A stretch of 64,000 nt of DNA from Vannielia sp. GTDB lineage: Bacteria > Pseudomonadota > Alphaproteobacteria > Rhodobacterales > Rhodobacteraceae. A program made the position numbers and the translations under genes. How positions within the stretch are numbered: position 1 is the stretch's first letter; the number at the start of each line of letters is the position of its first letter. Below, in pieces: positions 44,155 through 53,098 of this stretch. The notes under the pieces were generated by a model. That model was not told the DNA's origin. It was given only the letters and a program-made list of their open reading frames with translations, and did no database searches. The stretch lies in assembly GCF_029212645.1 (NCBI RefSeq), contig NZ_JARGND010000011.1, positions 1 to 64,000 of the forward strand. The letters run 5' to 3'.

Positions 44155-45054
44155 ATGGCAATCGGCCCACAGCAGCGAGCCAAGTGGCTCATCAAGCAGT
44201 TGGAGCTGGAGGCACCGCTCCAGATTGCCGATATCGGCGCGCGCATTTCAAACGAGAAGCCGGTGTATCGCCGCATTCTCCAGCTTGAGGCGGGCAAGCT
44301 GCACGCGTTCGAGCCGGAGCCGAAAGCCTTCAAGGAACTGGAGGAGAGCAAGCCGGACTATGCAACGCTTTACAACGTAGCGGTGGGCAAGCCCGGCAAG
44401 GCCACATTCTTTGCCCATCACATTGGTTCGCTGTCGTCGATCTTCAAGTTTGCCCCGGCCTGTGCGGAGTATCTCAACAAGGGGTTTTGGGTGAAGCGCC
44501 CGATCACCGAGATGGAGGTGGAGCTGGTAGCGCTTGATGAGGTGGAGGGCTTTCCCAAGCTCGATATCCTCAAGATGGATGTGCAGGGCGCGGAGCTTGA
44601 TATCATGCAAGGCGGCATGAAAACGCTGGCCGAAACGGTGATGGTGATCCCCGAGGTTCGGTTTTACCGGATGTATCAGGATGAGCCGATGTGGGCCGAT
44701 CTTGATGGCGAAATGCGCAAGCAGGGCTTTGTTTTGCACAAGTTCCTGCACCAAAAAACCGTGACCCTGCGGTCGCGTCGCTGGAAGAAGTTTGCCAAGG
44801 GGGCGGGCAGCCAGCTTCTGGATGGGGATGCGGTTTATATCCGCAATCTCGAAGCGCCTGAAAAGGTGAGCACGCATCAGCTGAAGGCGCTGGCGCTGGC
44901 CGCCGATGCGCTGTGCCAAAGCTATGATCTTTGCGCCTTTTGCCTTGAGCAACTGGTGCAGCGCGAGGTGCTGGAGCCAAAGGTGATCGCGGCCTATGTC
45001 AACCGCCTCCCTGCTGAGGTTCTGGCCCCCGAAGACGATAAGGTTAACGCCTGA
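44155..45054 (+). CDS. FkbM family methyltransferase
   Basis: IADIGARISNEKPVYRRIL, LHAFEPEPKAFKEL, LDILKMDVQGAELDIMQGG. Confidence 0.85.
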   Translation: MAIGPQQRAKWLIKQLELEAPLQIADIGARISNEKPVYRRILQLEAGKLHAFEPEPKAFKELEESKPDYATLYNVAVGKPGKATFFAHHIGSLSSIFKFAPACAEYLNKGFWVKRPITEMEVELVALDEVEGFPKLDILKMDVQGAELDIMQGGMKTLAETVMVIPEVRFYRMYQDEPMWADLDGEMRKQGFVLHKFLHQKTVTLRSRRWKKFAKGAGSQLLDGDAVYIRNLEAPEKVSTHQLKALALAADALCQSYDLCAFCLEQLVQREVLEPKVIAAYVNRLPAEVLAPEDDKVNA

Positions 45055-45184
45055 GCCATGCCTCTCCACGCAGCCATATCCTTGCCGTCACAGCGGCTTC
45101 TCCACCCCAATTGCCTCGGGGTTTTCGCTGTGTCGTCATACTCTTGCCGTGAGTTTGCGAAAAGCTGCTCACAGGTAGAAGGAC

Positions 45185-45706
45185 GTGGGTGGCATCGTGG
45201 CAGTAACAGACATCAACAGTTTCAACGACCGCTTGTCGCGGATCAACAGCGGCAAGCAATGGGTGCCCGAGGGCGTTGTTCATCAAACGGCTCATCAACG
45301 CCAAGGGCGCAACGGGGTCTTTGCCCGGCTGTTTCGCACGATTTCCCTGCCAATGGCTTTTGGCATCGGGGTCGTCTCGGTGATCATCGCCCGCTGGGCG
45401 CGCTTTGCGATCTACGGGTTGCAAAGCCCCGGCGCGGATGTGGCGATAGAAACCATGCTGATCGACGGCGTATTGGCGATGGCGCTTGGCTTCGTCATCG
45501 GCCAGATGACGGCGCTGAAATCGGCCAGCCAAATGTTGGCCAAGGGTTTTGGCGTGACGGCCTGCGTTGTGGGGATGCATCTGCTCGTGCATCGCGCGCC
45601 CGACCTCTTCACCGAGCTGTTCTCGCCGGAGTGGGTGAACCAGATCATCACCAGCACCGACCGCAACGGCATCCTGTTTCTCAGCTTCCCGGACCTTCCG
45701 TTCTGA
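45185..45706 (+). CDS. Hypothetical membrane protein within the suf operon
   Basis: GTG-start ORF with several hydrophobic segments (LPMAFGIGVVSVIIARWARFAIYG, MLIDGVLAMALGFVIGQM). Confidence 0.65.
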   Translation: MGGIVAVTDINSFNDRLSRINSGKQWVPEGVVHQTAHQRQGRNGVFARLFRTISLPMAFGIGVVSVIIARWARFAIYGLQSPGADVAIETMLIDGVLAMALGFVIGQMTALKSASQMLAKGFGVTACVVGMHLLVHRAPDLFTELFSPEWVNQIITSTDRNGILFLSFPDLPF

Positions 45707-45805
45707 AGCTTCAGCGGCCTGCAGGCCGCGTTTCCCCAACACTTGAACCATTGCTCCCGGGCGGCCAAAAGGCCCCCGGGCGGCTTGCTATGCAAAGGTA
45801 AAAAA

Positions 45806-46561
45806 ATGCTCGAAATCAAAAACCTGCACGTAAAACTTGAAGAAGAAGACAAGCAGATCCTCAAAGGCGTTGATCTCACGGTAGAGACCGGCAAGGTGCA
45901 TGCGATCATGGGGCCGAACGGCTCGGGCAAATCAACGCTGTCCTATGTGCTTTCGGGGCGTGATGGCTATGTTGTCACCGAGGGCAGCGCCGAGCTTGAA
46001 GGCAAGGATCTGCTGGAAATGGAGACCGAAGAGCGCGCCTCCGAGGGGCTGTTTCTGGCGTTCCAATACCCGGTTGAAATTCCGGGCGTGTCCAACATGA
46101 CCTTCCTGCGCACCGCCGTGAACTCGCAGCGCAAGGCGCGTGGCGAGGAGGAGATGAGCGCGGGCGATTTCCTGAAGCTGGTGCGCGAGCGCGCCAAGAG
46201 CCTCAAGATTGATGCGGATATGTTGAAACGCCCCGTCAACATGGGCTTTTCGGGCGGTGAGAAAAAGCGCAACGAGATCCTGCAAATGGCGATGCTTGAG
46301 CCGAAGATGTGCATCCTCGACGAAACCGACTCGGGCCTTGATGTGGACGCGATGAAACTGGTCGCCGAAGGGGTGAACGCGCTGCGCAACGAGGGGCGCT
46401 CATTCCTTGTGATCACCCACTACCAGCGGCTCTTGAACCACATCAAACCGGATGTGGTGCATATCATGGCCGATGGTCGCATCGTCAAAACCGGTGGCCC
46501 GGAACTGGCCCTTGAGGTGGAAGAGAACGGCTATGCCGATATTCTGGCGGAGGCGGTGTAA
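45806..46561 (+). CDS. sufC: Fe-S cluster assembly ATPase SufC
   Basis: MLEIKNLHVKLEEEDKQILKGVDL, IMGPNGSGKSTLSYVLSG, NMGFSGGEKKRNEILQM, DETDSGLD. Confidence 0.97.
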   Translation: MLEIKNLHVKLEEEDKQILKGVDLTVETGKVHAIMGPNGSGKSTLSYVLSGRDGYVVTEGSAELEGKDLLEMETEERASEGLFLAFQYPVEIPGVSNMTFLRTAVNSQRKARGEEEMSAGDFLKLVRERAKSLKIDADMLKRPVNMGFSGGEKKRNEILQMAMLEPKMCILDETDSGLDVDAMKLVAEGVNALRNEGRSFLVITHYQRLLNHIKPDVVHIMADGRIVKTGGPELALEVEENGYADILAEAV

Positions 46562-47871
46562 TGGCAGCGCTGACACGCAAGGAAACCATGGCCCAGCAAC
46601 GCCGTGCGCAGGCCGCCGAGCGGCTCGCGGCGATGGCGGTGCCTGCGGTTTCGAGCTGGTCAAAAGCGCCGCGGGATGCCGCGCGCGCCCGGCTGTTGGA
46701 CATGGGTTTGCCGCATCGGCGGGACGAGTACTGGAAGTATACCGATCCAACCAGCCTCGCCCAGCCTGAGCCGGTTGAAGCGGCCACCTTTGACCCGCAG
46801 GAAACCCTGATATTTGCCCAGCATGAGCGGTTGCATCTGGTGTTTTCCGATGGGGTTTTTGACGCCGAGGCCAGCGATCCGCTGGAGGGCGAGGGGATCG
46901 AGATTGCCCGCCTTGCCGAGGCCGAAACCGCCGATATCCACTGGGCGCAGGATCTCTATGGCACGCTGGAAGCCCGTGGGCAGCAACCGGTGAACCGGCC
47001 CTTGGCCGCTCTTAACAGCGCCTTGGCGCAGGACGGTGTGCTGATCCGCGTCACCGGGCAGGTCGAGCGGCCTGTGCACATCACCTATTTGCGCCGTGAT
47101 ACCGCCTCGGATGTGATCCTACACCATGTGGTGAAGGTTGAGCCGGGCGCAAAGATCACCCTGCTCGAAAACGGCCCCGCAGCCGCCCGGCTGAACACCT
47201 GCCTTGAGGTCGACGTCGCCGATGGCGCGGCGTTTCACCACATTCGTGCGCAGGGCCGTGACCATGAGCGCCGCGCCGCGTGCCACATGTTTGCGCGGCT
47301 TGGCGAGAAGAGCGTTTTCAAATCCTTCACCCTCACCGTCAACGGGGTGCTCACCCGCAACGAGGCGGTGATCGAGTTTACCGGCGACGATGCGGTGGCC
47401 CATATCGCTGGCGCTGCTTTGGGCGAGGGTGATTACCTGCATGATGACACGGTTTTCATCACCCATGATGCGGTGAACTGCGAAAGCCGCCAGGTCTTCA
47501 AGAAGGTGCTTCGCAAAGGCGCGCGTGGTGTGTTTCAGGGCAAGATCCTGGTGAAGGACGGCGCCCAAAAGACCGATGGCTACCAGTTGAGTCAGGCCTT
47601 GCTGCTAGATGATGACGCCGAGTTTGACGCCAAGCCAGAGCTTGAAATCTACGCGGATGATGTCGCCTGTTCGCACGGCTCCACCACCGGCGCGATTGAC
47701 GAGGAGGCGCTGTTTTACCTGCTGTCGCGCGGTATCTCCAAGGGGGAGGCCGGTAACCTGCTGGTGCTCGCCTTTTTGGCCGAGGCCATTGAGGAGATCG
47801 AGGACGATGAGCTTGCCTCGGAAATTACCGAGCGGTTGAGCGGCTGGCTCTCCCGGCACAGCAAGGACTGA
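46561..47871 (+). CDS. sufD: Fe-S cluster assembly protein SufD
   Basis: C-terminal SufD signature (DVACSHGSTTGAIDEEALFYLLSRGIS), adjacent to sufC. Confidence 0.95.
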   Translation: MAALTRKETMAQQRRAQAAERLAAMAVPAVSSWSKAPRDAARARLLDMGLPHRRDEYWKYTDPTSLAQPEPVEAATFDPQETLIFAQHERLHLVFSDGVFDAEASDPLEGEGIEIARLAEAETADIHWAQDLYGTLEARGQQPVNRPLAALNSALAQDGVLIRVTGQVERPVHITYLRRDTASDVILHHVVKVEPGAKITLLENGPAAARLNTCLEVDVADGAAFHHIRAQGRDHERRAACHMFARLGEKSVFKSFTLTVNGVLTRNEAVIEFTGDDAVAHIAGAALGEGDYLHDDTVFITHDAVNCESRQVFKKVLRKGARGVFQGKILVKDGAQKTDGYQLSQALLLDDDAEFDAKPELEIYADDVACSHGSTTGAIDEEALFYLLSRGISKGEAGNLLVLAFLAEAIEEIEDDELASEITERLSGWLSRHSKD

Positions 47872-47877
47872 CCGCCC

Positions 47878-48393
47878 ATGGCCGTCACGACCGAGATCCT
47901 GCGCAGTTGGACGCGCCCGCGCAAGGTGATGCGCGGGTTGCTTTCGGCGGGGCAGCGCGAGGACCGCGCGATCATGCTGCTGCTTGCGGGCTGCTTCGTG
48001 ATTTTCATCGCGCAATGGCCCCGGCTGGCCCGCGATGTGGAGTTGAACACGGCTGCGGGGGCCGAAACGGACCAGCCTTTGCAAATGCTGATCGGCGGCG
48101 CGCTTTTTGCGTGGCTGTTCATCATGCCGGTTGTGTTTTACGGGCTCGCGGCGCTGTCGCATCTGGTGATGCGCGCGTTTGGCGGGCGGGGCGGCTGGTA
48201 TGGCGCGCGGCTGGCGCTGTTCTGGACGGTTCTCGTGATCTCGCCGCTGATGCTGCTGCAAGGGCTGACGGCGGGGCTGGTTGGCCCCGGACCGGCGCTG
48301 ATACTGGTGCAAACCATCGTGGCGGTGGGGTTCTTTGCCCATTGGACACTTTGCCTGCGTGAGGCGGAATTTGGCGCGGGAGCAGGGGCATGA
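47878..48393 (+). CDS. YIP1-like membrane protein
   Basis: Multi-TM protein with basic N-terminus (RSWTRPRKVMRGLLSAGQREDRA) in the suf operon. Confidence 0.65.
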   Translation: MAVTTEILRSWTRPRKVMRGLLSAGQREDRAIMLLLAGCFVIFIAQWPRLARDVELNTAAGAETDQPLQMLIGGALFAWLFIMPVVFYGLAALSHLVMRAFGGRGGWYGARLALFWTVLVISPLMLLQGLTAGLVGPGPALILVQTIVAVGFFAHWTLCLREAEFGAGAGA

Positions 48394-49004
48394 CCGGCAC
48401 GCGGCCCTCTCTGGGCGAGTTGTTGCGGCTCACGGCCAATGATCCGCGCCGCGCCATTGTGGCGATCAAGGCGATGGAGCTTCGCCCCGCCGTCGCGTGG
48501 CAGGCCTTTGCGCTGGCTCTGGTGCTGACGCTGCTGATGATCCACGGGCTTTCGATGCTCGCCGGAACGCCCGAGCCGGTTGAAGGGGCACTGGCCCCGG
48601 CGCTGATCGGCAATCCGGTTCTGCTGGGCGTGCTTCAAGGCTGCATCATGGTGCTGATGGCCTTTGCGATCCACTGGGTTGGCCGGGCCTTTGGCGGCAC
48701 CGGGCGGCTGGAGGATGCGATAGGCTCGCTCGCGCTTTTGATTTTTGCCATGCTCGTGCTCAATGTGGTGGAGTTTATCATCATCACGCTGTTGCCGATC
48801 GCGGCGGCTGGGGTGGTGCCCTTTCACTTCGTGATTTTCTTCTACTTGCTGACGATGTTCGTCACCGAGTTACATGGTTTCAACCGTCCGCTGTTTGTGT
48901 TGGGCGGCATCGTTCTGACAATGGTGGGCAGCATGATCGGGCTGTCGATCATGCTGGCTATCCTGATCGTGGTGGTCACCGGGGGGGCTCCTGCCAATGT
49001 ATGA
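48390..49004 (+). CDS. YIP1 family membrane protein
   Basis: Multi-TM protein; starts with ATGA overlap with the preceding ORF; HWVGRAFGGTGRLEDAIGSLALL typical of YIP1 domain. Confidence 0.7.
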   Translation: MTGTRPSLGELLRLTANDPRRAIVAIKAMELRPAVAWQAFALALVLTLLMIHGLSMLAGTPEPVEGALAPALIGNPVLLGVLQGCIMVLMAFAIHWVGRAFGGTGRLEDAIGSLALLIFAMLVLNVVEFIIITLLPIAAAGVVPFHFVIFFYLLTMFVTELHGFNRPLFVLGGIVLTMVGSMIGLSIMLAILIVVVTGGAPANV

Positions 49005-50217
49005 TATCAATTCCATTCGCGCCGATTTCCCGATCCTCGCCCGCGAGGTGAACGGCAAGCCGCTGACCTACCTCGACAATGGGGCAAGTGCGCAAAAGCC
49101 TTGCGCGGTGATTGAGGCTGTCACCCGCGGCTATGAGAGTGAATATGCCAATGTTCACCGTGGCTTGCATTACCTTTCCAACCTTGCGACCGACAAGTAC
49201 GAGGCGGTGCGCGGCAAGGTGGCCCGCTTCCTTGGGGTGAAGGACGAGCAAGAGATCGTCTTCAATTCCGGCACCACCGAGGGGATCAACCTGGTGAGCT
49301 ACGGTTGGGCGGCGCCGCGCCTTCAGGCGGGCGATGAGATTGTCCTGTCGGTGATGGAGCATCACGCCAATATCATCCCCTGGCACTTCCTGCGCGAGCG
49401 CCAGGGCGTGGTGCTGAAATGGGTTGAGCCGGAACCTGATGGCTCTCTGCCCGCCGAAAAGGTGCTGGAGGCCGTCGGTCCGCGCACCAAGCTGGTTGCG
49501 ATTACCCATATGTCGAATGTTCTCGGCACGGTGGTTGATGTGGCGACCATCGCAAAAGCCTGCCGCGCACAGGGGGTGGCCACGCTGGTGGATGGCTCTC
49601 AGGCGGCGGTGCACATGCCGGTGAATGTTGACGCGATTGGCGCGGATTTCTACGCGATCACCGGCCACAAGCTCTATGGCCCTTCCGGCTCTGGCGCGAT
49701 CCACATTCGCCACGAGCGCATGGCCGAGATGCGCCCCTTCATGGGCGGTGGTGACATGATCCGCGAGGTGAGCCGTGACGCGGTAAGCTACAATGACCCG
49801 CCGATGAAGTTCGAGGCCGGAACGCCGGGTATTGTGGCAACCATCGGCATGGGCGCGGCGCTCGATTACATGATGGACCTTGGGATGGAGAATATCGCCG
49901 CCCATGAGGCCCGCTTGCGCGACTATGCCCGCAGCAGGCTGCACGGTCTCAACTGGCTCACCGTGCAGGGCGATGCGCCTGATAAGGGCGCGATCTTTTC
50001 GTTCACGCTTGATGGGGCAGGGCACGCGCATGACATTTCCACCGTGCTCGACAAGCGCGGCGTGGCAGTGCGCGCCGGGCATCACTGCGCCCAGCCGCTG
50101 ATGGAGCATCTCGGCGTGACCGCAACCTGCCGCGCCTCCTTTGGCCTCTACAACACCGAGGGCGAGGTCGATACGCTGGTCTCGGCTCTGGAGCTGTGCC
50201 ACGACCTTTTTGCCTGA
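48997..50217 (+). CDS. sufS: Cysteine desulfurase SufS (group II)
   Basis: YLDNGASAQKP, DFYAITGHKLYGPSGSGAIH, VRAGHHCAQPLMEHLGV. Confidence 0.96.
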   Translation: MYDINSIRADFPILAREVNGKPLTYLDNGASAQKPCAVIEAVTRGYESEYANVHRGLHYLSNLATDKYEAVRGKVARFLGVKDEQEIVFNSGTTEGINLVSYGWAAPRLQAGDEIVLSVMEHHANIIPWHFLRERQGVVLKWVEPEPDGSLPAEKVLEAVGPRTKLVAITHMSNVLGTVVDVATIAKACRAQGVATLVDGSQAAVHMPVNVDAIGADFYAITGHKLYGPSGSGAIHIRHERMAEMRPFMGGGDMIREVSRDAVSYNDPPMKFEAGTPGIVATIGMGAALDYMMDLGMENIAAHEARLRDYARSRLHGLNWLTVQGDAPDKGAIFSFTLDGAGHAHDISTVLDKRGVAVRAGHHCAQPLMEHLGVTATCRASFGLYNTEGEVDTLVSALELCHDLFA

Positions 50218-50266
50218 CATTGCCCATTGCGGGAGCAAGGCGAGGCGGCTATATGGGGCCGCAAGC

Positions 50267-50343
50267 GGACCCATAGCTCAGCTGGATAGAGTGTCGCCCT
50301 CCGAAGGCGAAGGCCGTAGGTTCGAATCCTACTGGGTCCGCCA
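50267..50343 (+). tRNA. tRNA-Arg (anticodon CCG)
   Basis: GGACCCA...TGGGTCC acceptor stem, anticodon arm TCGCC-CTCCGAA-GGCGA, GGTTCGAATCC T-arm, encoded CCA. Confidence 0.95.
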
Positions 50344-50439
50344 TTCCACTTAATGCGATTTTTCAGGCTGGCAGGGCCGGTCGGCTTTGCGCGTGGTCCG
50401 GTTGCCGAAGCCCGCGCCTTGGCTGGCGTGTAGGGCCTC

Positions 50440-52044
50440 TTGTCTGAAAGGGTGATTTCCCTATTGTTGCAGGATCAAAGCGGCAAGCAGGAGGCGCCGG
50501 TGGCGAGGTCCCCCATTCATCTGTTGATCGGTGCGCCGCGTTCCGGCACGACTTGGCTGTTCAATAATCTCAAGCACCAGCCCGGTGTTTTTACGCCCAT
50601 CGCCAAGGAGGTGCGGTATTGGAACGGTGGGCCGCCGCAGGAGCGTGTGGTGCAGATGTGCGGGCCGCTGCGCGAAGAGGCGTTGGCGCTGCCAGATGCG
50701 GCAGAGCAGTCTGCATGGTTGGACCGCTGGAGCCTGATTGACGGGCGCAGCCCGCGCGATGGCGCTGAGTATCTGGATCTGATGCAGGCCCAGGGCCGCC
50801 CGTCGATGGATATCTCGCCGATCTATTCCATTTTGCCGCCCGGAACGATTAGCAAGGTTGCCGCTTGCCTGCCTGCGGGCAGCAAGGTGGGGTATTTCTT
50901 GCGCGAGCCGGTGGGGCGCATGGCATCGCAGATGAACCTGCATTACCACCTGCACGGCCTGTTCCGAGGCCCGGCGGCCGCTTCCACGGTGCAAGCGTTT
51001 TTAGAGACCGGCCACCAGCGGCGGCGGAGCGATTACGCGAGCAATATCGAGAAATGGTCACAGGTTTTTGGCGAGCGTTTCCGGGCCTTCCTCTACGATG
51101 ACTTGCAGGACGATCCCTTGGCCTTCCTGAACGCTGTGGCCGGGCACTTTGGCTTTGACATTAACCAGGATATTGCGCGCGAGACCGTCGAAACCGTGCA
51201 TGGCGGTTCTGGCGACCGCGCGCCCCGCCCCAATGCGGCGATGAAAAAGCAGATTGCCGGTTCGATCTTGCCGCTGGTTGAGCGTTTTGCCGAGAAGATT
51301 CCGCAACCGGGCACCAAGTGGTTGCACATGGCCGAGGCTCAGGCCGCTGCCGAGGTGCCGGTGAAGGACGTGAAGCAGGATGTGAGCCCCCGCGTGGAAA
51401 CGTTGATGCGGGTCTGCGAAAGCCTGGGCGACAATTGCGAATATGGATTTTGGCAACGGCACCGCGGCTATGAGCCTTCCAGCCTTTTTCGCTGGGCGGT
51501 CACCCCGATTGACAGCCTGCTGGCATATCTGGAAAAACCCGCACCACTCTTCAATGTCGATAATCTGACAGCGTGTTCGCCGGGGATGGTGGAAGACGCG
51601 CGGTTTGGGTTCAGGTTTCATTCCAAGCTGGTTGAGCGTGATGAAGAGGGGGCGCTGCAAATCCTGCAAGACCCTGCGCAATTTGCTGAGGTCTACGCCG
51701 CCGAGCTGCAAAAATGGCGCCACCTTGAAGCGAGGTTCCGAACGTTGCTTCGCAAGCCCGGCCTTTTCATCGTGAAACGCAACAAGCCGCTGGAACGGGG
51801 GCAGGTGACCTCCCTGGCGGCGCAGCTTCATCGGCGCAACCCGGCGCATTTGGTGCTGTGGGTTGAAGAGGGGGAGAGTCATGAGATTGAGGAACTTGGC
51901 GGAGGTATCCTGCGGGCTGAACTGCCGGCTTTTGCCCGCTATGTGAGGGCCGATCAATACCACCCCGAAGGCTGGACGCGGATCATGCATAGCCTGCTGG
52001 AGATCGAACCTGTTGAGGCGCTGATGAAGCGCATCCACAACTAA
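50440..52044 (+). CDS. Sulfotransferase fused to C-terminal SLGDNCEYG-motif domain
   Basis: N-terminal LLIGAPRSGTTWLFNNLKHQPGVF (PAPS loop) and YFLREPVGRMASQ; C-terminal CESLGDNCEYGFWQRHRGYEPSSLFRWAVTP. TTG start. Confidence 0.75.
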   Translation: MSERVISLLLQDQSGKQEAPVARSPIHLLIGAPRSGTTWLFNNLKHQPGVFTPIAKEVRYWNGGPPQERVVQMCGPLREEALALPDAAEQSAWLDRWSLIDGRSPRDGAEYLDLMQAQGRPSMDISPIYSILPPGTISKVAACLPAGSKVGYFLREPVGRMASQMNLHYHLHGLFRGPAAASTVQAFLETGHQRRRSDYASNIEKWSQVFGERFRAFLYDDLQDDPLAFLNAVAGHFGFDINQDIARETVETVHGGSGDRAPRPNAAMKKQIAGSILPLVERFAEKIPQPGTKWLHMAEAQAAAEVPVKDVKQDVSPRVETLMRVCESLGDNCEYGFWQRHRGYEPSSLFRWAVTPIDSLLAYLEKPAPLFNVDNLTACSPGMVEDARFGFRFHSKLVERDEEGALQILQDPAQFAEVYAAELQKWRHLEARFRTLLRKPGLFIVKRNKPLERGQVTSLAAQLHRRNPAHLVLWVEEGESHEIEELGGGILRAELPAFARYVRADQYHPEGWTRIMHSLLEIEPVEALMKRIHN

Positions 52045-52075
52045 AGTAAGCTGATTGGGTGACCCCGAAACGAGA

Positions 52076-52095
52076 AACGCCCGGAGCGTTCCGGG
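52076..52095. terminator. Terminator hairpin between convergent sulfotransferase-fusion gene and DUF882 gene
   Basis: CGCCCGGA-GCGT-TCCGGGCG perfect 8-bp stem; T-rich on the minus-strand exit (TTTCTCGTTTCG). Confidence 0.65.
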
Positions 52096-52134
52096 CGATT
52101 AATCATGAGTGGTGGCGTGTGTATCGGCGGTGCT

Positions 52135-52752
52135 TCAGCGACCCCACTGGCGCACGACGCCGCAATCCATATGCACGAAGTTGGAGCCGGAGTAGCGGCC
52201 CACGCCACCGGCCTTGCAGGCGGCAGCGGCCTTGGCGACCTGAGCGACCGAGCGCGAGCCGATGCGCAGATCGGCGGCTTGGCCTTTCATGTGCAGCGAG
52301 TTCTTGGCGACACCAGAGGAGCGCGCGCGCAGCATCGCATTGGTGGCCGGGCTGCGGTAGCCGGAGAGGAGCAGGTAAGGCTCGGAGATATCGAGCAGGT
52401 TATGCGCGGCGGCCATGATATCAATCGTGCGCAGGTCCATGCCGCGCACTTCATCCCGGCGCCAGTCACGCATGAAATAGTTTATCTCTTTTTCAACGTC
52501 CTTGATGTAGCTGCCTTCGATCCAGTAGATCGCATCGAGCTTTTCGCCGGTTCGGCCATTGTGCATGCGGATCTGGCGAATATCACCTGCGCCGCGCAGG
52601 AAGCCTGCTGCCTTGGAGTAGGTGGGCGCTGCGACTACTGCGGTCGCTGCAAAAGCGCCCAAAAGCCCGCGCCGCGAAATCTTCGTGGAACCAACTGCTC
52701 TGGTCATGCCTGTCCTCGTGCCCCTGGCCGCCGTTGAGGCTGGCCTGTTCAT
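52135..52752 (-). CDS. DUF882/YcbK-type M15 peptidase with Tat-like signal
   Basis: SRRGLLGAFAATAVVAAP twin-arginine signal; LLLSGYRSPATNAMLRARSSGVAKNSLHMKGQAADLRI and NFVHMDCG zinc-site motifs. Start may be 52707. Confidence 0.88.
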   Translation of the reverse strand: MNRPASTAARGTRTGMTRAVGSTKISRRGLLGAFAATAVVAAPTYSKAAGFLRGAGDIRQIRMHNGRTGEKLDAIYWIEGSYIKDVEKEINYFMRDWRRDEVRGMDLRTIDIMAAAHNLLDISEPYLLLSGYRSPATNAMLRARSSGVAKNSLHMKGQAADLRIGSRSVAQVAKAAAACKAGGVGRYSGSNFVHMDCGVVRQWGR

Positions 52753-53098
52753 CTTCTCATCCCCAGATGTCCTGTTTCTATGCCACAAAGCGATTCTCCG
52801 GCCAAGATGCAATTCTGTCGCGCCACCGTTTCCTCGACCAATAGGCGGGAAATTGCTTAAAATCCCGTTGCTTTTGGCAGAGGTGCGGCAAGGCTTGGGC
52901 GAGACCTTGTTGCAACAGGTCTGCCAGCCAGAATTTGGCCATAATTACCTGATTCTCATCAATTTCTCCATTTTCCATCACTGGGGCGGCCGAGAGGCGC
53001 GAGTGACTTGCCTTAAATGTGAATCGACAACTGGCCTGCCTTCTGCGATTCCTGCGGCCAGTTAACGTGACAGTTCGAACAGTAGTCCCGAGGACAAC

